A DNA stretch of 32,401 nt, taken from contig JBJXFK010000208.1 of assembly GCA_046155505.1 (NCBI GenBank), positions 1-32,401 of the forward strand, written 5' to 3'. Of this stretch, positions 8,365 to 16,663 are shown one piece after another (the first letter of the stretch is position 1; the number at the start of each line of letters is the position of its first letter). A program made the position numbers and the translations under genes. This DNA comes from JBJXFK01 sp046155505 (lineage in GTDB: Bacteria; Planctomycetota; Phycisphaerae; UBA1845; Fen-1342). The notes under the pieces are model-generated. The model saw only the letters and a program-made list of their open reading frames with translations. It was not told the origin of the DNA and did not search any database.

Positions 8365-8955
8365 TCAGCGCTTGGCCTTCTTCTTGACTGACTTCGCGAC
8401 TTTTGCTGACTTCTTGACTGATTTCGCAGCGCTTTTCTTGGCGGTCTTCACAGGTGACTTTGCCGCGGCCCGGCGGGCGTCGCGCTTCTCGGCTCCTGCG
8501 GCGGTTCGCGGATCCCACTTTTGATAGAACTCGATGAACTTGGCCGCGGGGATTCTCCGCACCGCCTCGCCGAGCACTTCGAGCGCGGCGTCCTCCACCG
8601 CCTTAAACCGCACGCAGCACTTGCCCATGTCGAGTTTCTTGCCGGTCTTTTTCCACGCGGTCTGAAACCACGACGTCTCGGAATCGTTGCCATAGTGACA
8701 CATCAGCCCGACCGACATGTGGTGTTTCTGCCAGCCGAGACCGCCGAACGGCAGCGGCAGTTTCGGATCGCAGTGATACCCCGGCGGAAAGATGCGGTGC
8801 GGCACGTAATAACTGATCCCGCCGTACTGCATGCCCTCTTCGTAGTCTTTGTCGAGGTTTTTCAGGATGACCTTGCGGACCGCCTCGAGCGCGATGCGGC
8901 GATCGTCGGGGAGCGATGCGAGGTACTCGGCGACGGTCTTGGCTTTGCTTTGCAT
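8365..8955 (-). CDS. DUF1801 (YdhG-like) protein with Lys/Ala-rich tail
   Basis: A 196-residue cytosolic protein. Residues 1-145 match the DUF1801 / YdhG fold by pattern (KTVAEYLASLPDDRR, EEGMQYGGISYYVP, and a closing FIEFYQKWDPR). The family is related to frataxin-like folds and its biochemical role is not settled. The last ~45 residues are an unusual basic tail built of AAKS/VKKS-type units ending KSVKKKAKR, like bacterial histone-H1 or HctA-type DNA-binding tails. It is likely to bind nucleic acid, which is an inference. ATG 8955 starts right at the conserved N-terminus. The 66-base gap to the membrane gene's region suggests separate transcription. Confidence 0.85.
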   Translation of the reverse strand: MQSKAKTVAEYLASLPDDRRIALEAVRKVILKNLDKDYEEGMQYGGISYYVPHRIFPPGYHCDPKLPLPFGGLGWQKHHMSVGLMCHYGNDSETSWFQTAWKKTGKKLDMGKCCVRFKAVEDAALEVLGEAVRRIPAAKFIEFYQKWDPRTAAGAEKRDARRAAAKSPVKTAKKSAAKSVKKSAKVAKSVKKKAKR

Positions 8956-9030
8956 GGCGGCGCATTGTAACAGGCGTGTGCGGTTCGCGGCTATCGGGCG
9001 CGGGCGGCTGGGACGTGGGGGGCGTGGGCA

Positions 9031-9152
9031 CGGATTTTGGCAACGAGCGCAATCGGCGCCTCATACCGAGCCCGACGCGCAAGCTAGGTCTTCGCTTGCG
9101 ACCGCGCGGAATCCTAGCTTGCGCGGCGGGCTCGGATTGTTGCCAAAATCCG
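9031..9152. repeat. Nested long palindrome, copy 2 (terminator/REP-like)
   Basis: Inner arms 9066-9088 and 9113-9135 are 23 bases with one mismatch (CCGAGCCCGACGCGCAAGCT... pairing with ...AGCTTGCGCGGCGGGCTCGG). Outer arms CGGATTTTGGCAAC (9031-9044) and GTTGCCAAAATCCG (9139-9152) are perfect. It lies directly downstream of the FG-GAP/dockerin gene (minus strand, ending 9172), so it could act as its terminator, but no U-tract follows and the same inner core recurs at 297-342. Confidence 0.8.
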
Positions 9153-9171
9153 CGCCGCACACCCGACGCGG

Positions 9172-10590
9172 TCACTCGCAGATCGTTCCAAACTCGCTGA
9201 GCAGAATCGCCAAGTCGGTCAGCTCGGTGTCGCCGTCATCATCCAAATCGCCCAGCGTGCGCACAGCCCCATCCGTCAATCCGAAATTCGCCAGCAGCAC
9301 CGCGAGATCGGTGAGATTCACCTGCGCATCGCCATTCACGTCGCCGACGCAATCGCCGCACGCGCCGAGGTCGTAGACATAGACCGAGCCGGAAGCGTTC
9401 CGCAGAAACGAACCGACCACCGCCGTCGTGTGATCCATGTCGGCGAAAAAGCCGTAGATGTCGCCGGCCAGAAATCCGTCGGGCGTGATCCGCGCGGTTT
9501 GCGTCCACTGCCCGTCGTCGAGCGTGAACACATAGGCCAGCCGCTGCTCGCCGGCGTTCGGGTCGTTCGGGTCGGTGTACGACGCCGTCACGAGCGCGTT
9601 GGGGCCGCCCACCGCCACGTCGACCGCGAATTGTTCGCCGACCAGTGACCCGGTCGGCACCAGTTCCGCAGTCGCCGTCCAGCCGTCGAGCGGATCGTTT
9701 TCGAAGATCTGCACCGAGCCGATCGCGTTTACGTTGTTCAAATGTCCGGGCAGCGTCACAAAAATGCGACCGTTGTCGATCGTCAGTCGCTTGCCGAAGC
9801 CGCTGCCCTCGAACGCGTCGAAGTCGAAAATGCGCTGCTGAAAATTCCAATCGCCAAACTCGCGACGATAAATCTCAACCGAGCCGCTGCCCTCGGCGGC
9901 TTCGTTGTCGCCTGGCGCACCGATCGCGATCAAATCGCCTTCGACCGCCACGTCGTCGCCATAAAAGCGAAACGGCTGAATCGTGCCCGGCACAAACGCA
10001 CCGGTCTCCTGCCATTGCACGCCGTCGTACTCGAACACATACGCCGCCCCGCCCAGCGTGCCCGTTCCGTCCTTGCCCGGCGCGCCGACGACGATGATGT
10101 CGCCGTCAATTGCAACCGACGCACCGAACTCGTCGCCCGCGGTCGCGTCGCCTGCGTTCAGCGTCGTGTCCTGCGTCCACGTTTCGTCGATGACGCGCTT
10201 GCGAAACACGGCCACCGAACCGACGCGCGGCAACTCGCCGAACGGATCGTCTAGCTGCCCGCCGACCACCGCCACACGACCGCTGACATCGACCACGCGC
10301 CCGAACACGTCGCCCGCCGACGCCGTCGCGGGCAACAGTTCGGTCTCGAACACCCACTGCCCACCGGCGTAGCGATAGGCAACCGCCCCGCCGCTGTTTT
10401 CGCCGCTGTCGGTACGCCCCGGCGCACCGGCGATCAGCAGGCCGCGATCGACCGCGACGCACTGCCCGAACCGGTCCGGCTGCGCGCCGCCAAGATTCGA
10501 AAACACGCGCTGTCGCTGCTCGATGCATTGCGCGAACGCGCGCGTAATCAACAGTTGAAAGACGGTGCCGAGAATCAGCATGTCACGCAC
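9172..10590 (-). CDS. Secreted FG-GAP beta-propeller protein with dockerin-like tail
   Basis: A 472-residue exported protein. Residues 1-20 form a signal peptide (MRDMLILGTVFQLLITRAFA). Residues 30-400 contain seven repeats of the FG-GAP type (FGQCVAVDRGLLIAGAPG, FGASVAIDGDIIVVGAPG, YGDDVAVEGDLIAIGAPG and so on), as expected for one seven-bladed propeller of integrin-alpha type. Residues about 408-472 form a dockerin-like pair of EF-hand loops (GDVNGDAQVNLTDL, GDLDDDGDTELTDL) closed by a final Cys. GTG at 10590 is chosen because AGGAG stands 7 bases upstream; the ATG at 10581 is too far from it. It is likely an extracellular binding or adhesion protein displayed through its dockerin tail. Confidence 0.9.
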   Translation of the reverse strand: MRDMLILGTVFQLLITRAFAQCIEQRQRVFSNLGGAQPDRFGQCVAVDRGLLIAGAPGRTDSGENSGGAVAYRYAGGQWVFETELLPATASAGDVFGRVVDVSGRVAVVGGQLDDPFGELPRVGSVAVFRKRVIDETWTQDTTLNAGDATAGDEFGASVAIDGDIIVVGAPGKDGTGTLGGAAYVFEYDGVQWQETGAFVPGTIQPFRFYGDDVAVEGDLIAIGAPGDNEAAEGSGSVEIYRREFGDWNFQQRIFDFDAFEGSGFGKRLTIDNGRIFVTLPGHLNNVNAIGSVQIFENDPLDGWTATAELVPTGSLVGEQFAVDVAVGGPNALVTASYTDPNDPNAGEQRLAYVFTLDDGQWTQTARITPDGFLAGDIYGFFADMDHTTAVVGSFLRNASGSVYVYDLGACGDCVGDVNGDAQVNLTDLAVLLANFGLTDGAVRTLGDLDDDGDTELTDLAILLSEFGTICE

Positions 10591-10766
10591 GGGCGAACTC
10601 CTGTTACGGAAATCGACGGACCGCCGTCAGGCGAGAACGAATGGAGAACGGATCGCGCCGCCGCGCGCAAAGCGCAAGGCGCGCACCGCCTCTCCAGATA
10701 GAGAGGACGAACGGATGCGACGATTGTTGTCAGGAATTCACGAAGCAGTTCGTAATTGTCCGCCGC

Positions 10767-11606
10767 CTACCGCCGTCGCGGCAGCGCGACACCCGCGAAA
10801 AGCAACAGCGCCAGCGACCCCGGTTCCGGGATCACTGTGTCGAGATAAGTCGTCAACTCGCGCAGCGTCAGCTCGGTCGCCGCCCGGCCTTGCTCCGTCG
10901 ACGTCTGAATGCCGACGTGAATGTGCCCAGCCGCGATGTTCCAGCGCGGGTCGGACGGATCGCTATGCAGATCGTGATACCACAACCCGTGATAGCCGAT
11001 GAAGTTCGAGACAAAGTTGCCGCCAAATTCGTCGCCGGTGTCGATGTATGAGTTCACGCCCAGACCGGCCGCATTTACCGCACCGCGAATCGCATTCATC
11101 GGCAGGCTCGAATCGCGAATCGTATTGTCCGGCTCGTCGAAAATTGGCAAATCCGCCGTGGGACGAAGCGGAAGGAGGTAGTCCGGAAACCAGCCCTGCC
11201 GCTCCCACTTGATGTTCCGCGACTCAAGCTCCCAGCTTCGGTCGTCATGCCCACGGCTAAACGTGATGATCGCCACCGGATCAAGTTCGTCCGTGATCCG
11301 CCACCAGTCGTTCGATGTGTCCTGATAATCAACTTCGAAGTCGCCGACGCCGCGCGGGTTGACCGTCACGCCGCCCGGAAATTCCGGGAAATAGGAATGC
11401 ACGTTGTACCCGCGACCTTCCCAGTCCTCGCCGATCCAGCCGGTCGGGTTTTGAGCCGCGTTCGTACTCCACGGACGCAACATCTCGTTGGTCGGCGGCC
11501 AGAAGCCGGTGATCAAAATGTTTCGCGTCACGCCTTCCACGGAGCCAGCTGCGACAACGACAAACGCGACGGAAGTAAAGCCCGAGCGGCACAACAGCCG
11601 AGTCAT
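10767..11606 (-). CDS. Secreted pyroglutamyl peptidase (C15)-like PEP-CTERM protein, catalytic Cys replaced
   Basis: A 279-residue protein with an N-terminal signal segment (about 1-25) and a C-terminal PEP-CTERM sorting signal (IPEPGSLALLLFAGVALPRRR region: PEP motif, hydrophobic stretch, Arg cluster). Between them lies a domain that lines up with pyroglutamyl peptidase I: RNILITGFWPP for the N-terminal TGFxPF motif, a Glu at about 126 (SWELESRN) for the active-site Glu, GGNFVSNFIGY for the GxYxCN motif, and GHIHVG for the FIHVP His (about 230). The nucleophile Cys is Ser at residue 200 (codon TCG). Known C15 enzymes are cytosolic; this one should be exported. It is probably inactive as a cysteine peptidase or uses a Ser, which is untested. 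AAGG stands about 9 bases before the ATG. Confidence 0.85.
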   Translation of the reverse strand: MTRLLCRSGFTSVAFVVVAAGSVEGVTRNILITGFWPPTNEMLRPWSTNAAQNPTGWIGEDWEGRGYNVHSYFPEFPGGVTVNPRGVGDFEVDYQDTSNDWWRITDELDPVAIITFSRGHDDRSWELESRNIKWERQGWFPDYLLPLRPTADLPIFDEPDNTIRDSSLPMNAIRGAVNAAGLGVNSYIDTGDEFGGNFVSNFIGYHGLWYHDLHSDPSDPRWNIAAGHIHVGIQTSTEQGRAATELTLRELTTYLDTVIPEPGSLALLLFAGVALPRRR

Positions 11607-11836
11607 GGACGATCCCTTCGTAGGTCGGTTACGAGCGGGCGGTGAATGTGTTGGAGAAACTCCGCCAGCGATGATAGGACGGCGGGGCGCGGGATTTCCA
11701 CTCTGCGCGACGGCGACTCAACGACGCTGCCTCGATGAGAACATCACCCGGCTCACCTGCGCCCGGTGTTCAGATGCGTGGAACATCGCCGCTCGATTTG
11801 CCCCGTCACTTGGTAAGCTCGCGCACGGTGCAGATT

Positions 11837-11871
11837 TTCTGCATTCTGCATTCTTCATTCTGCATTCCGCG
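11837..11871. repeat. Heptamer array TTCTGCA
   Basis: Five consecutive 7-base units: TTCTGCA, TTCTGCA, TTCTTCA, TTCTGCA, TTCCGCG. It is in the 300-base gap between the sulfatase (ends 11910) and the PEP-CTERM gene (starts 11606). The unit starts with TT like the second array at 2784-2832. Nothing else recognisable lies in 11607-11909. Confidence 0.75.
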
Positions 11872-11909
11872 TTACCCCACTCGCTCGCGCACGGGGTTCG
11901 GATGGGTGC

Positions 11910-13370
11910 TCACCGCGGCTTTTTGCCCCGCCGCAGCGTCCGCTCGTCCCAGAACGGCGGTCGGATGCTCGTGCGATACTCGTCAATCTTCGCACGCAAA
12001 TGGGCAAGTTGTTCGGCCAGTCGCGGCTGCTCGACCGCATTCTCCATCTCAAACGGGTCACGCGTCAGGTCGTAAAGCTCCTCGCTGCCGTCTTCGAGGT
12101 ATCGGTTGTACTTGAATCCGCTCGTCACCACGCCCAGCATCGGCCGCGGCTCGGGCCGACCCTCTTTCCGGTCAAAGCTCAAATACGAATACTCGCGCAC
12201 GCTTGCGACCTGCCCGCGCGCCAGCGGCGACAAATCGAACCCATCCAGATCGCTCGGCAACGCCGCGCCGCCGATCCGCGCCAGCGTCGGAAAGAGGTCC
12301 ATCGAACTCACCAGCGCATCGACAATCCGCCCACGCGGCCAGCCGCACGGCCAGCGCACAACCAGCGGCATGCGCACCAGCTCTTCGTAAAACGCCGCGC
12401 TCTTGCCGTGCATCTGATGCTCGCCGAGCAGCCAACCGTTGTCGCTGGCGTAAATCACAATCGTGTCGTCGGCGATGCCCAGCTCATCGAGGCATGCCAT
12501 CACCCGCCCGACGTTTTGATCCACCGCCGTCACCATCGCGTAATACACGGCGATCGACTCGCGCATTTTCTCCGCGCCTAGGCTCTTGAACGAGATGTGC
12601 GGCGGATCGTCGCGCTGGTATTTCGGCTTGCCTGACAGATCGTCGGTGATGCTCGCCGGCAGCGAAACCTTCGCCGCGTCATACGGCTCGACGCCCGGCG
12701 GCGCGAGGTACGGCCAATGCGGCGACCGATACGCCAGCCACAGAAAGAACGGTCGATCGCCGGCGGTCGCTGCACTGCGGATGTATCGCAGCGCGTAATC
12801 CGTGAGCACGCTCGTGCCATAGCCGCGCGTCTCGACTCGCCGCCCGTTCTTCCACAACACCATGTCGAAATGCTTCTTGATCGCCGGCCCGCCCGATTCG
12901 TCCAGATCGAGTGCGGCCCAGTAATCATCAAACCCGCACTGTGGATCGAACGGCTCGCCGAGGTGCCACTTGCCGACGAGCGCGCAGCGATAACCCACGC
13001 CGCGCAGCATCTGCGGCAACGTGGTCAGCGAATGGTCGAACGTGTCGTCGCGGTTGTTCATCATGCCGGCTTCATATGGATAGCGACCGGTGATAAACGC
13101 GGCGCGACTCGGCCCGCAGAGCGGCGCGGGGATGTAATGTCGGCTGAAGCGCACGCCTTCAGCCGCCAGCCGATCGATGTTCGGCGTGCGGATGACTGTG
13201 TTGCCTTCGCAGCCGAGTGTGCGGGCCGCCTGGTCGTCGGACCAGATGACGACGATGTTCGGCTGTTTGCCCTGCGCCCCGGCGAGCGCGACGATCAGCA
13301 GCGCGAACACGCCGGCGAGTCTGGTTGCCGACCCAACAACAAAGCGGCCCCAATGAATTGCGATTGGCAA
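11910..13370 (-). CDS. Secreted sulfatase
   Basis: A type I sulfatase of about 486 residues that hydrolyses sulfate esters outside the cytoplasm. The formylglycine signature C-x-P-S-R-A is intact (CGPSRAAFITGRYP, Cys at about 85 from the chosen start), and the metal-binding WSDDQAARTLG and YASDNGWLLGEH segments are present. The Cys-type site needs the formylglycine-generating enzyme; none is in the window. The open frame extends to 13478, but I prefer TTG 13370: it has GGGAGA about 6-8 bases upstream and begins a good signal peptide (RFVVGS then LAGVFALLIVALAGAQG). ATG 13433 is the alternative. The longest start would be 2 bases from the divergent bpt start and leave no room for a promoter. 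Confidence 0.92.
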   Translation of the reverse strand: MPIAIHWGRFVVGSATRLAGVFALLIVALAGAQGKQPNIVVIWSDDQAARTLGCEGNTVIRTPNIDRLAAEGVRFSRHYIPAPLCGPSRAAFITGRYPYEAGMMNNRDDTFDHSLTTLPQMLRGVGYRCALVGKWHLGEPFDPQCGFDDYWAALDLDESGGPAIKKHFDMVLWKNGRRVETRGYGTSVLTDYALRYIRSAATAGDRPFFLWLAYRSPHWPYLAPPGVEPYDAAKVSLPASITDDLSGKPKYQRDDPPHISFKSLGAEKMRESIAVYYAMVTAVDQNVGRVMACLDELGIADDTIVIYASDNGWLLGEHQMHGKSAAFYEELVRMPLVVRWPCGWPRGRIVDALVSSMDLFPTLARIGGAALPSDLDGFDLSPLARGQVASVREYSYLSFDRKEGRPEPRPMLGVVTSGFKYNRYLEDGSEELYDLTRDPFEMENAVEQPRLAEQLAHLRAKIDEYRTSIRPPFWDERTLRRGKKPR

Positions 13371-13480
13371 GCGATTCTCTCCCGCGCGAGATTTCACGCA
13401 TTCTATCGCTTCGCGCACAGCGCACGCTCGCATCGCGAAATGTCTGATCGCTCGCCGCCCCGTCGCGTTACACTTCACCG

Positions 13481-14203
13481 ATGCTCACGCCGAAACTTGA
13501 GCATCTGCCCGGCATTCCGCTGCCGCTCGTGCGTGGCGAGTCGCACGCGTGCCCCTACCTGCCGGATCGCAACGCATCCAATCTGCTCTTCTGGTCTGAC
13601 GGGCTCGACGACGCCGACTATCAATGGCTGATGGATCGCAACTTCCGGCGTTCGGGCACGATCTTCTATCGCCCGTCGTGCGGCGACTGCCGCGAGTGCA
13701 TCCCGATCCGCGTGCCGGTCGCTGAATTCGCGCCGAGCAAGTCGCAGCGCCGCGCATGGCGGAAAAACACCGATGTCGCGGTCGAGATCGCCACCCCGAC
13801 GTGCGACGACGAGCGGCTCGATCTGTATCGCCGCTATCAATCGGCGGTGCATGACAAATCTGAATTCTTCGGCGCTGGGGACTACGAGCGCTTCCTCGTC
13901 GACTCGCCGGTGACGACGCTGGAGTTCAGCTATCGACTCGACGGTCGCCTAATCGGCGTCGGCATCGTGGATGCGACACCCGTCGCACTTTCGAGCGTCT
14001 ACTTCATCTACGACCCGGTGTTTCGCGAACGCAGCCTGGGCACGTTTTCGGCGCTGCGCGAAATCGAAGAATGCGGCCGCCGCGGTCTACCCTACTGGTA
14101 TCTCGGACTCTATGTTCGCGATTGCGCGAAGATGGTTTACAAAGCGTCGTTCCGCCCGTTCGAACTTCTTCGTGACCGCGTCTGGCATCGCCAAACGATG
14201 TAG
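13481..14203 (+). CDS. bpt: Aspartate/glutamate leucyltransferase (N-end rule)
   Basis: A 240-residue aminoacyl-tRNA-protein transferase of the Bpt/Ate family, which adds Leu from Leu-tRNA to proteins with N-terminal Asp or Glu and marks them for ClpS-ClpAP degradation. Family motifs are clear: HACPYLPDRNA near the N-terminus, RPSCGDCRECIPIRV at about 65-78, FRERSLGTFSALREIE, and PYWYLGLYVRDCAKMVYKA near the C-terminus. Length is normal for bacteria. ATG 13481 begins exactly where the family begins. It diverges from the sulfatase; the ~110 bases up to TTG 13370 must hold both promoters. Confidence 0.93.
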   Translation: MLTPKLEHLPGIPLPLVRGESHACPYLPDRNASNLLFWSDGLDDADYQWLMDRNFRRSGTIFYRPSCGDCRECIPIRVPVAEFAPSKSQRRAWRKNTDVAVEIATPTCDDERLDLYRRYQSAVHDKSEFFGAGDYERFLVDSPVTTLEFSYRLDGRLIGVGIVDATPVALSSVYFIYDPVFRERSLGTFSALREIEECGRRGLPYWYLGLYVRDCAKMVYKASFRPFELLRDRVWHRQTM

Positions 14204-14855
14204 TTCTTCGAATCGTGTGCGATGATCGGCGGCGACCTCTGCCGCACCGTGCAACTGCGACTCGACGCCGCGAGATTCCCCGCGCGCCGTCGGAAGTGTC
14301 GCTCGTTTCGAACAACCACGATCACCGGGCTGCTCGAAAAGAGAAGTTTGATCGAGGATGTGCAATTTCGGGCGGGGCATTGTGACCCGCACCCCGTGGA
14401 GGCGCAATGTTGGAATCGTCGAGTATTGCTTACCCTTGATAGGTCGAAACCGACAACATCGGCAAACACCCAATCGGGCCGCGGTCAATAAGCACTGGGG
14501 AGTGGCATTTCGTTACTCCCGAGTGGCTAGCGCGAAACGCCGCCCAAGAGAGTGGGCGGCGTTTTGAGTTATGTCTCGAGAGTACGCATGCAATGAAACC
14601 CGCGTGGCAGTTTCAATTTTTTGGCCGTGTCGAAATCGGCCGACCGCATTGGACACCGAGTCCGACCTGTCAACGGCGGTCTCACCTTCGCGGTGCGTGG
14701 CGCGCGACTCCCGTGCGCCGGGTGCGTCGAGTCACATCGGGAACGGCTTCGTCGCGGTACGCTGACGAACGCACAACGCCACTCAGCTTGCTGAGCGGCG
14801 CTGCGCAAGAGTCACGCAATTGAGCGGCCGCGACGCCGCGAGCCGAGTGCTCGCC
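14204..14855. other. 650-base gap with hairpins, no recognisable gene
   Basis: No open frame here resembles a protein family. The right half holds an 11-bp hairpin with one mismatch (CACTGGGGAGT 14493-14503 with ACTCCCGAGTG 14515-14525) and a strong terminator at 14535. The remainder shows nothing I can support. Confidence 0.6.
14535..14567 (+). terminator. Rho-independent terminator
   Basis: AAACGCCGCCCA (14535-14546) pairs perfectly with TGGGCGGCGTTT (14553-14564) around a 6-base loop AGAGAG, followed by TTTTG-type bases. It is a GC-rich 12-bp stem and the cleanest terminator of the window. It lies 330 bases after bpt and could serve as the end of its transcript; the A-run on the other side lets it work in both directions. 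Confidence 0.8.
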
Positions 14856-15164
14856 CTACGGGCAATTCGTGCCGAACACTGCCAGGAGCTGCGACAGGTC
14901 GGTCAGATTCACCGCACCATCTCCGTTGATGTCACCCGTCGCCGCAGCTGCGCCGCTTCCGACTCCGAAGTTTGAAAGCAGAATCGACAAATCGGTCAGG
15001 CCGACCGTGTGATCGCCGTTGAGATCAGCAGGGCACGGTGCGCTCGTCACCTCCGTGAGTGTCGCGGCGCTGCTGGTCACCGCGCCGCAGGGGCTGGATA
15101 CCACCCAGGTATAGCTGCCGAAATCGCTGCTTGCGATCGGGTCGACGCTTAGCGTCGCAGTCAT
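14856..15164 (-). pseudogene. Remnant: Ig-like domain end plus dockerin tail
   Basis: The last ~100 residues of a secreted protein. It opens in the closing part of an Ig-like domain (LSVDPIASSDFGSYTWVV, SPCGAVTSSAATL, the D-x-G-x-Y pattern) and continues as a dockerin-like pair (CPADLNGDHTVGLTDL, GDINGDGAVNLTDL) closed by FGTNCP. Upstream of about 15165 the frame stays open but the peptide loses all domain character and is antisense to the beta-lactamase-like gene. So the 5' end, with signal peptide and most of the protein, is missing. The ATG at 15164 happens to fall at the breakpoint and is unlikely to be a natural start. Confidence 0.8.
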
Positions 15165-15165
15165 T

Positions 15166-16182
15166 GTTGCATGCGTCGCCGCCGCGGCGCTCGGCCAAAC
15201 GATTAACGCCGAGGCAATCCACAAACGGCTCGAATCCCAGGTCGTTGACGGCTTTCGCGGGCAGGCGCTCCTCGAGCGCGACGGCAAAGTCCTACTCGAC
15301 CATGCCTTCGGCTTGGCAAACGAAAAAACCGCCAGCCCCGCGACCGCCGACACGCTCTACGACATCGGATCGCTGGCAAAGATGTTTACCTCGACCGTGA
15401 TCCTGCAATTGGACGCCGAGGCCAAGCTGCGTCTCGACGACCCGATGGCCCGCTACCTTGTCGACGTACCCAAAGACAAGGCCGGCATCACGGTTCGGCA
15501 CCTGCTTTCGCATACGTCGGGCGCGGTCGCAAACCACGTCGACCCGCTCGCGAAACTCGACCGGGATGCGTTTCTCGCTTGGTTCCTCGCGACGCCGCTG
15601 GAATCCGCACCGGGCGAAAAGCTCGCCTACTCCAACGTGGGTTATTCCGTCCTCGCGGCCATCGTGGAACGCGCCATCGGTCGGCCCTTCCCGGATGTGA
15701 TCCGCGAGCGCGTTTTTGTGCGCGCAGACATGAAAGACACCTTCTTCCTTGACGATCGCGGACTGGATCGCAAGCGACTGGCTCGCGGCTCGGGACCGCG
15801 CCTGCTCGAGTTTAAGCAGGACGGTGACCCGAGCAATTACGGCGGCATTTGGCTCCGAATTGGCCCCGGAGGGATTGTCAGCAACGCGCGCGACCTCCAC
15901 AGTTGGGAACGTGCGCTGCGTGCCGACAAAGTGCTGTCCGCCGAGTTGTACGCTCGCGCGACGACTCCGTGAAAGCCCGCCCAGCCGTGGGGACTTGGGT
16001 GGCGCCTTTCCAAAACGACGCGCGGAACGCCCCTCCATTTCTCTGACGGTGGGTTCCCCGGCTTCAACGCGGCGTTCGCGCGATTTCCGCAAGAGAATAC
16101 CGTGGTCATAATCCTCTGCAATCGTGACGAAGCCGCACAGAGCGTCGGACGCTGGATCGTCGCGGACTTGTTCAAAGAATGA
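15166..16182 (+). pseudogene. Broken serine hydrolase (beta-lactamase class C / S12 family)
   Basis: A ~338-codon frame that reads as a complete mature S12 hydrolase. It begins inside a signal peptide (ACVAAAALGQTINAEAIHKR) with no ATG, GTG or TTG ahead of it (the preceding in-frame stop is 15112-15114; the first possible start is TTG 15313, past the start of the fold). The active-site S-x-x-K (GSLAKMF) and Y-S-N (YSNVGYSVL) are present. At 15970 a TGA interrupts the frame, and the same frame then continues without a gap through PAQPWGLGWRLSK, DGGFPGFNAAFARFP and VVIILCNRDEAAQSVGRWIV to TGA 16180-16182. Loss of the start and a single nonsense codon make it a pseudogene. Its 5' end abuts the truncated Ig/dockerin remnant. 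Confidence 0.85.
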
Positions 16183-16292
16183 CGGCACTGGTGCGGGATA
16201 CCAGGATTATTAACAAGGTTACTCTCGTCTGAAAAACTCCCCGAAATCAACCCGCTTTGTGAGCTCCCGCGCCTTACCGATTTCCGCTGTCC

Positions 16293-16454
16293 GACCTCGG
16301 GAATCGCGGTGTCGGCCACTTGCGCCGCGCGCTGCACCGAGCCTCGGCTAACGGACAGTCGTTCTGCCGCCTCCGCCTGGGCAATCGCTTCATCTGAAGC
16401 AGTTTCCGTTGGTCGGCCGACTTTCATGTTTGCGAGTTGGGCGGCGACTAACGC
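16293..16454 (-). pseudogene. Fragment of a ParB-like / HTH DNA-binding protein
   Basis: About 54 codons read ALVAAQLANMKVGRP, then an acidic linker, then QAEAAERLSVSRGSVQRAAQV. This is the order seen in ParB-like proteins of plasmids, phages and environmental chromosomes (SQRALVAAxLANM ... AAELLNVSRxSVxRAxKV, a helix-turn-helix). After AIPEV the frame becomes meaningless, and upstream of ALVAA the expected ParB N-terminus is not readable. It is a short relic; the match is by eye and the family assignment is moderately sure. Confidence 0.5.
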
Positions 16455-16663
16455 GCTGGGATAACGCGCGGGTCGCGGCCTCTGCCCGATGTATACGTTG
16501 TTTGCGGCGCGGCTTGTCCGTCAGGCACATTCCGGCTCGAGTGTCACCTCGCGCTGGGTGGGTTCAACCACCCTCACTTTCGTGGCGTCGCGCGGCACAA
16601 GTGAATGACGGGGAAGCGACCGCGCCGCAGCGCATCTCTTCAACGCGCCCCTGAATCCCGCAG

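Noticed and set aside
15837..16427. 196-codon minus-strand frame as one real gene
   Set aside because: Only its first ~45 residues look like protein (ParB/HTH); the rest is antisense to the hydrolase pseudogene. It is kept as a short fragment only.
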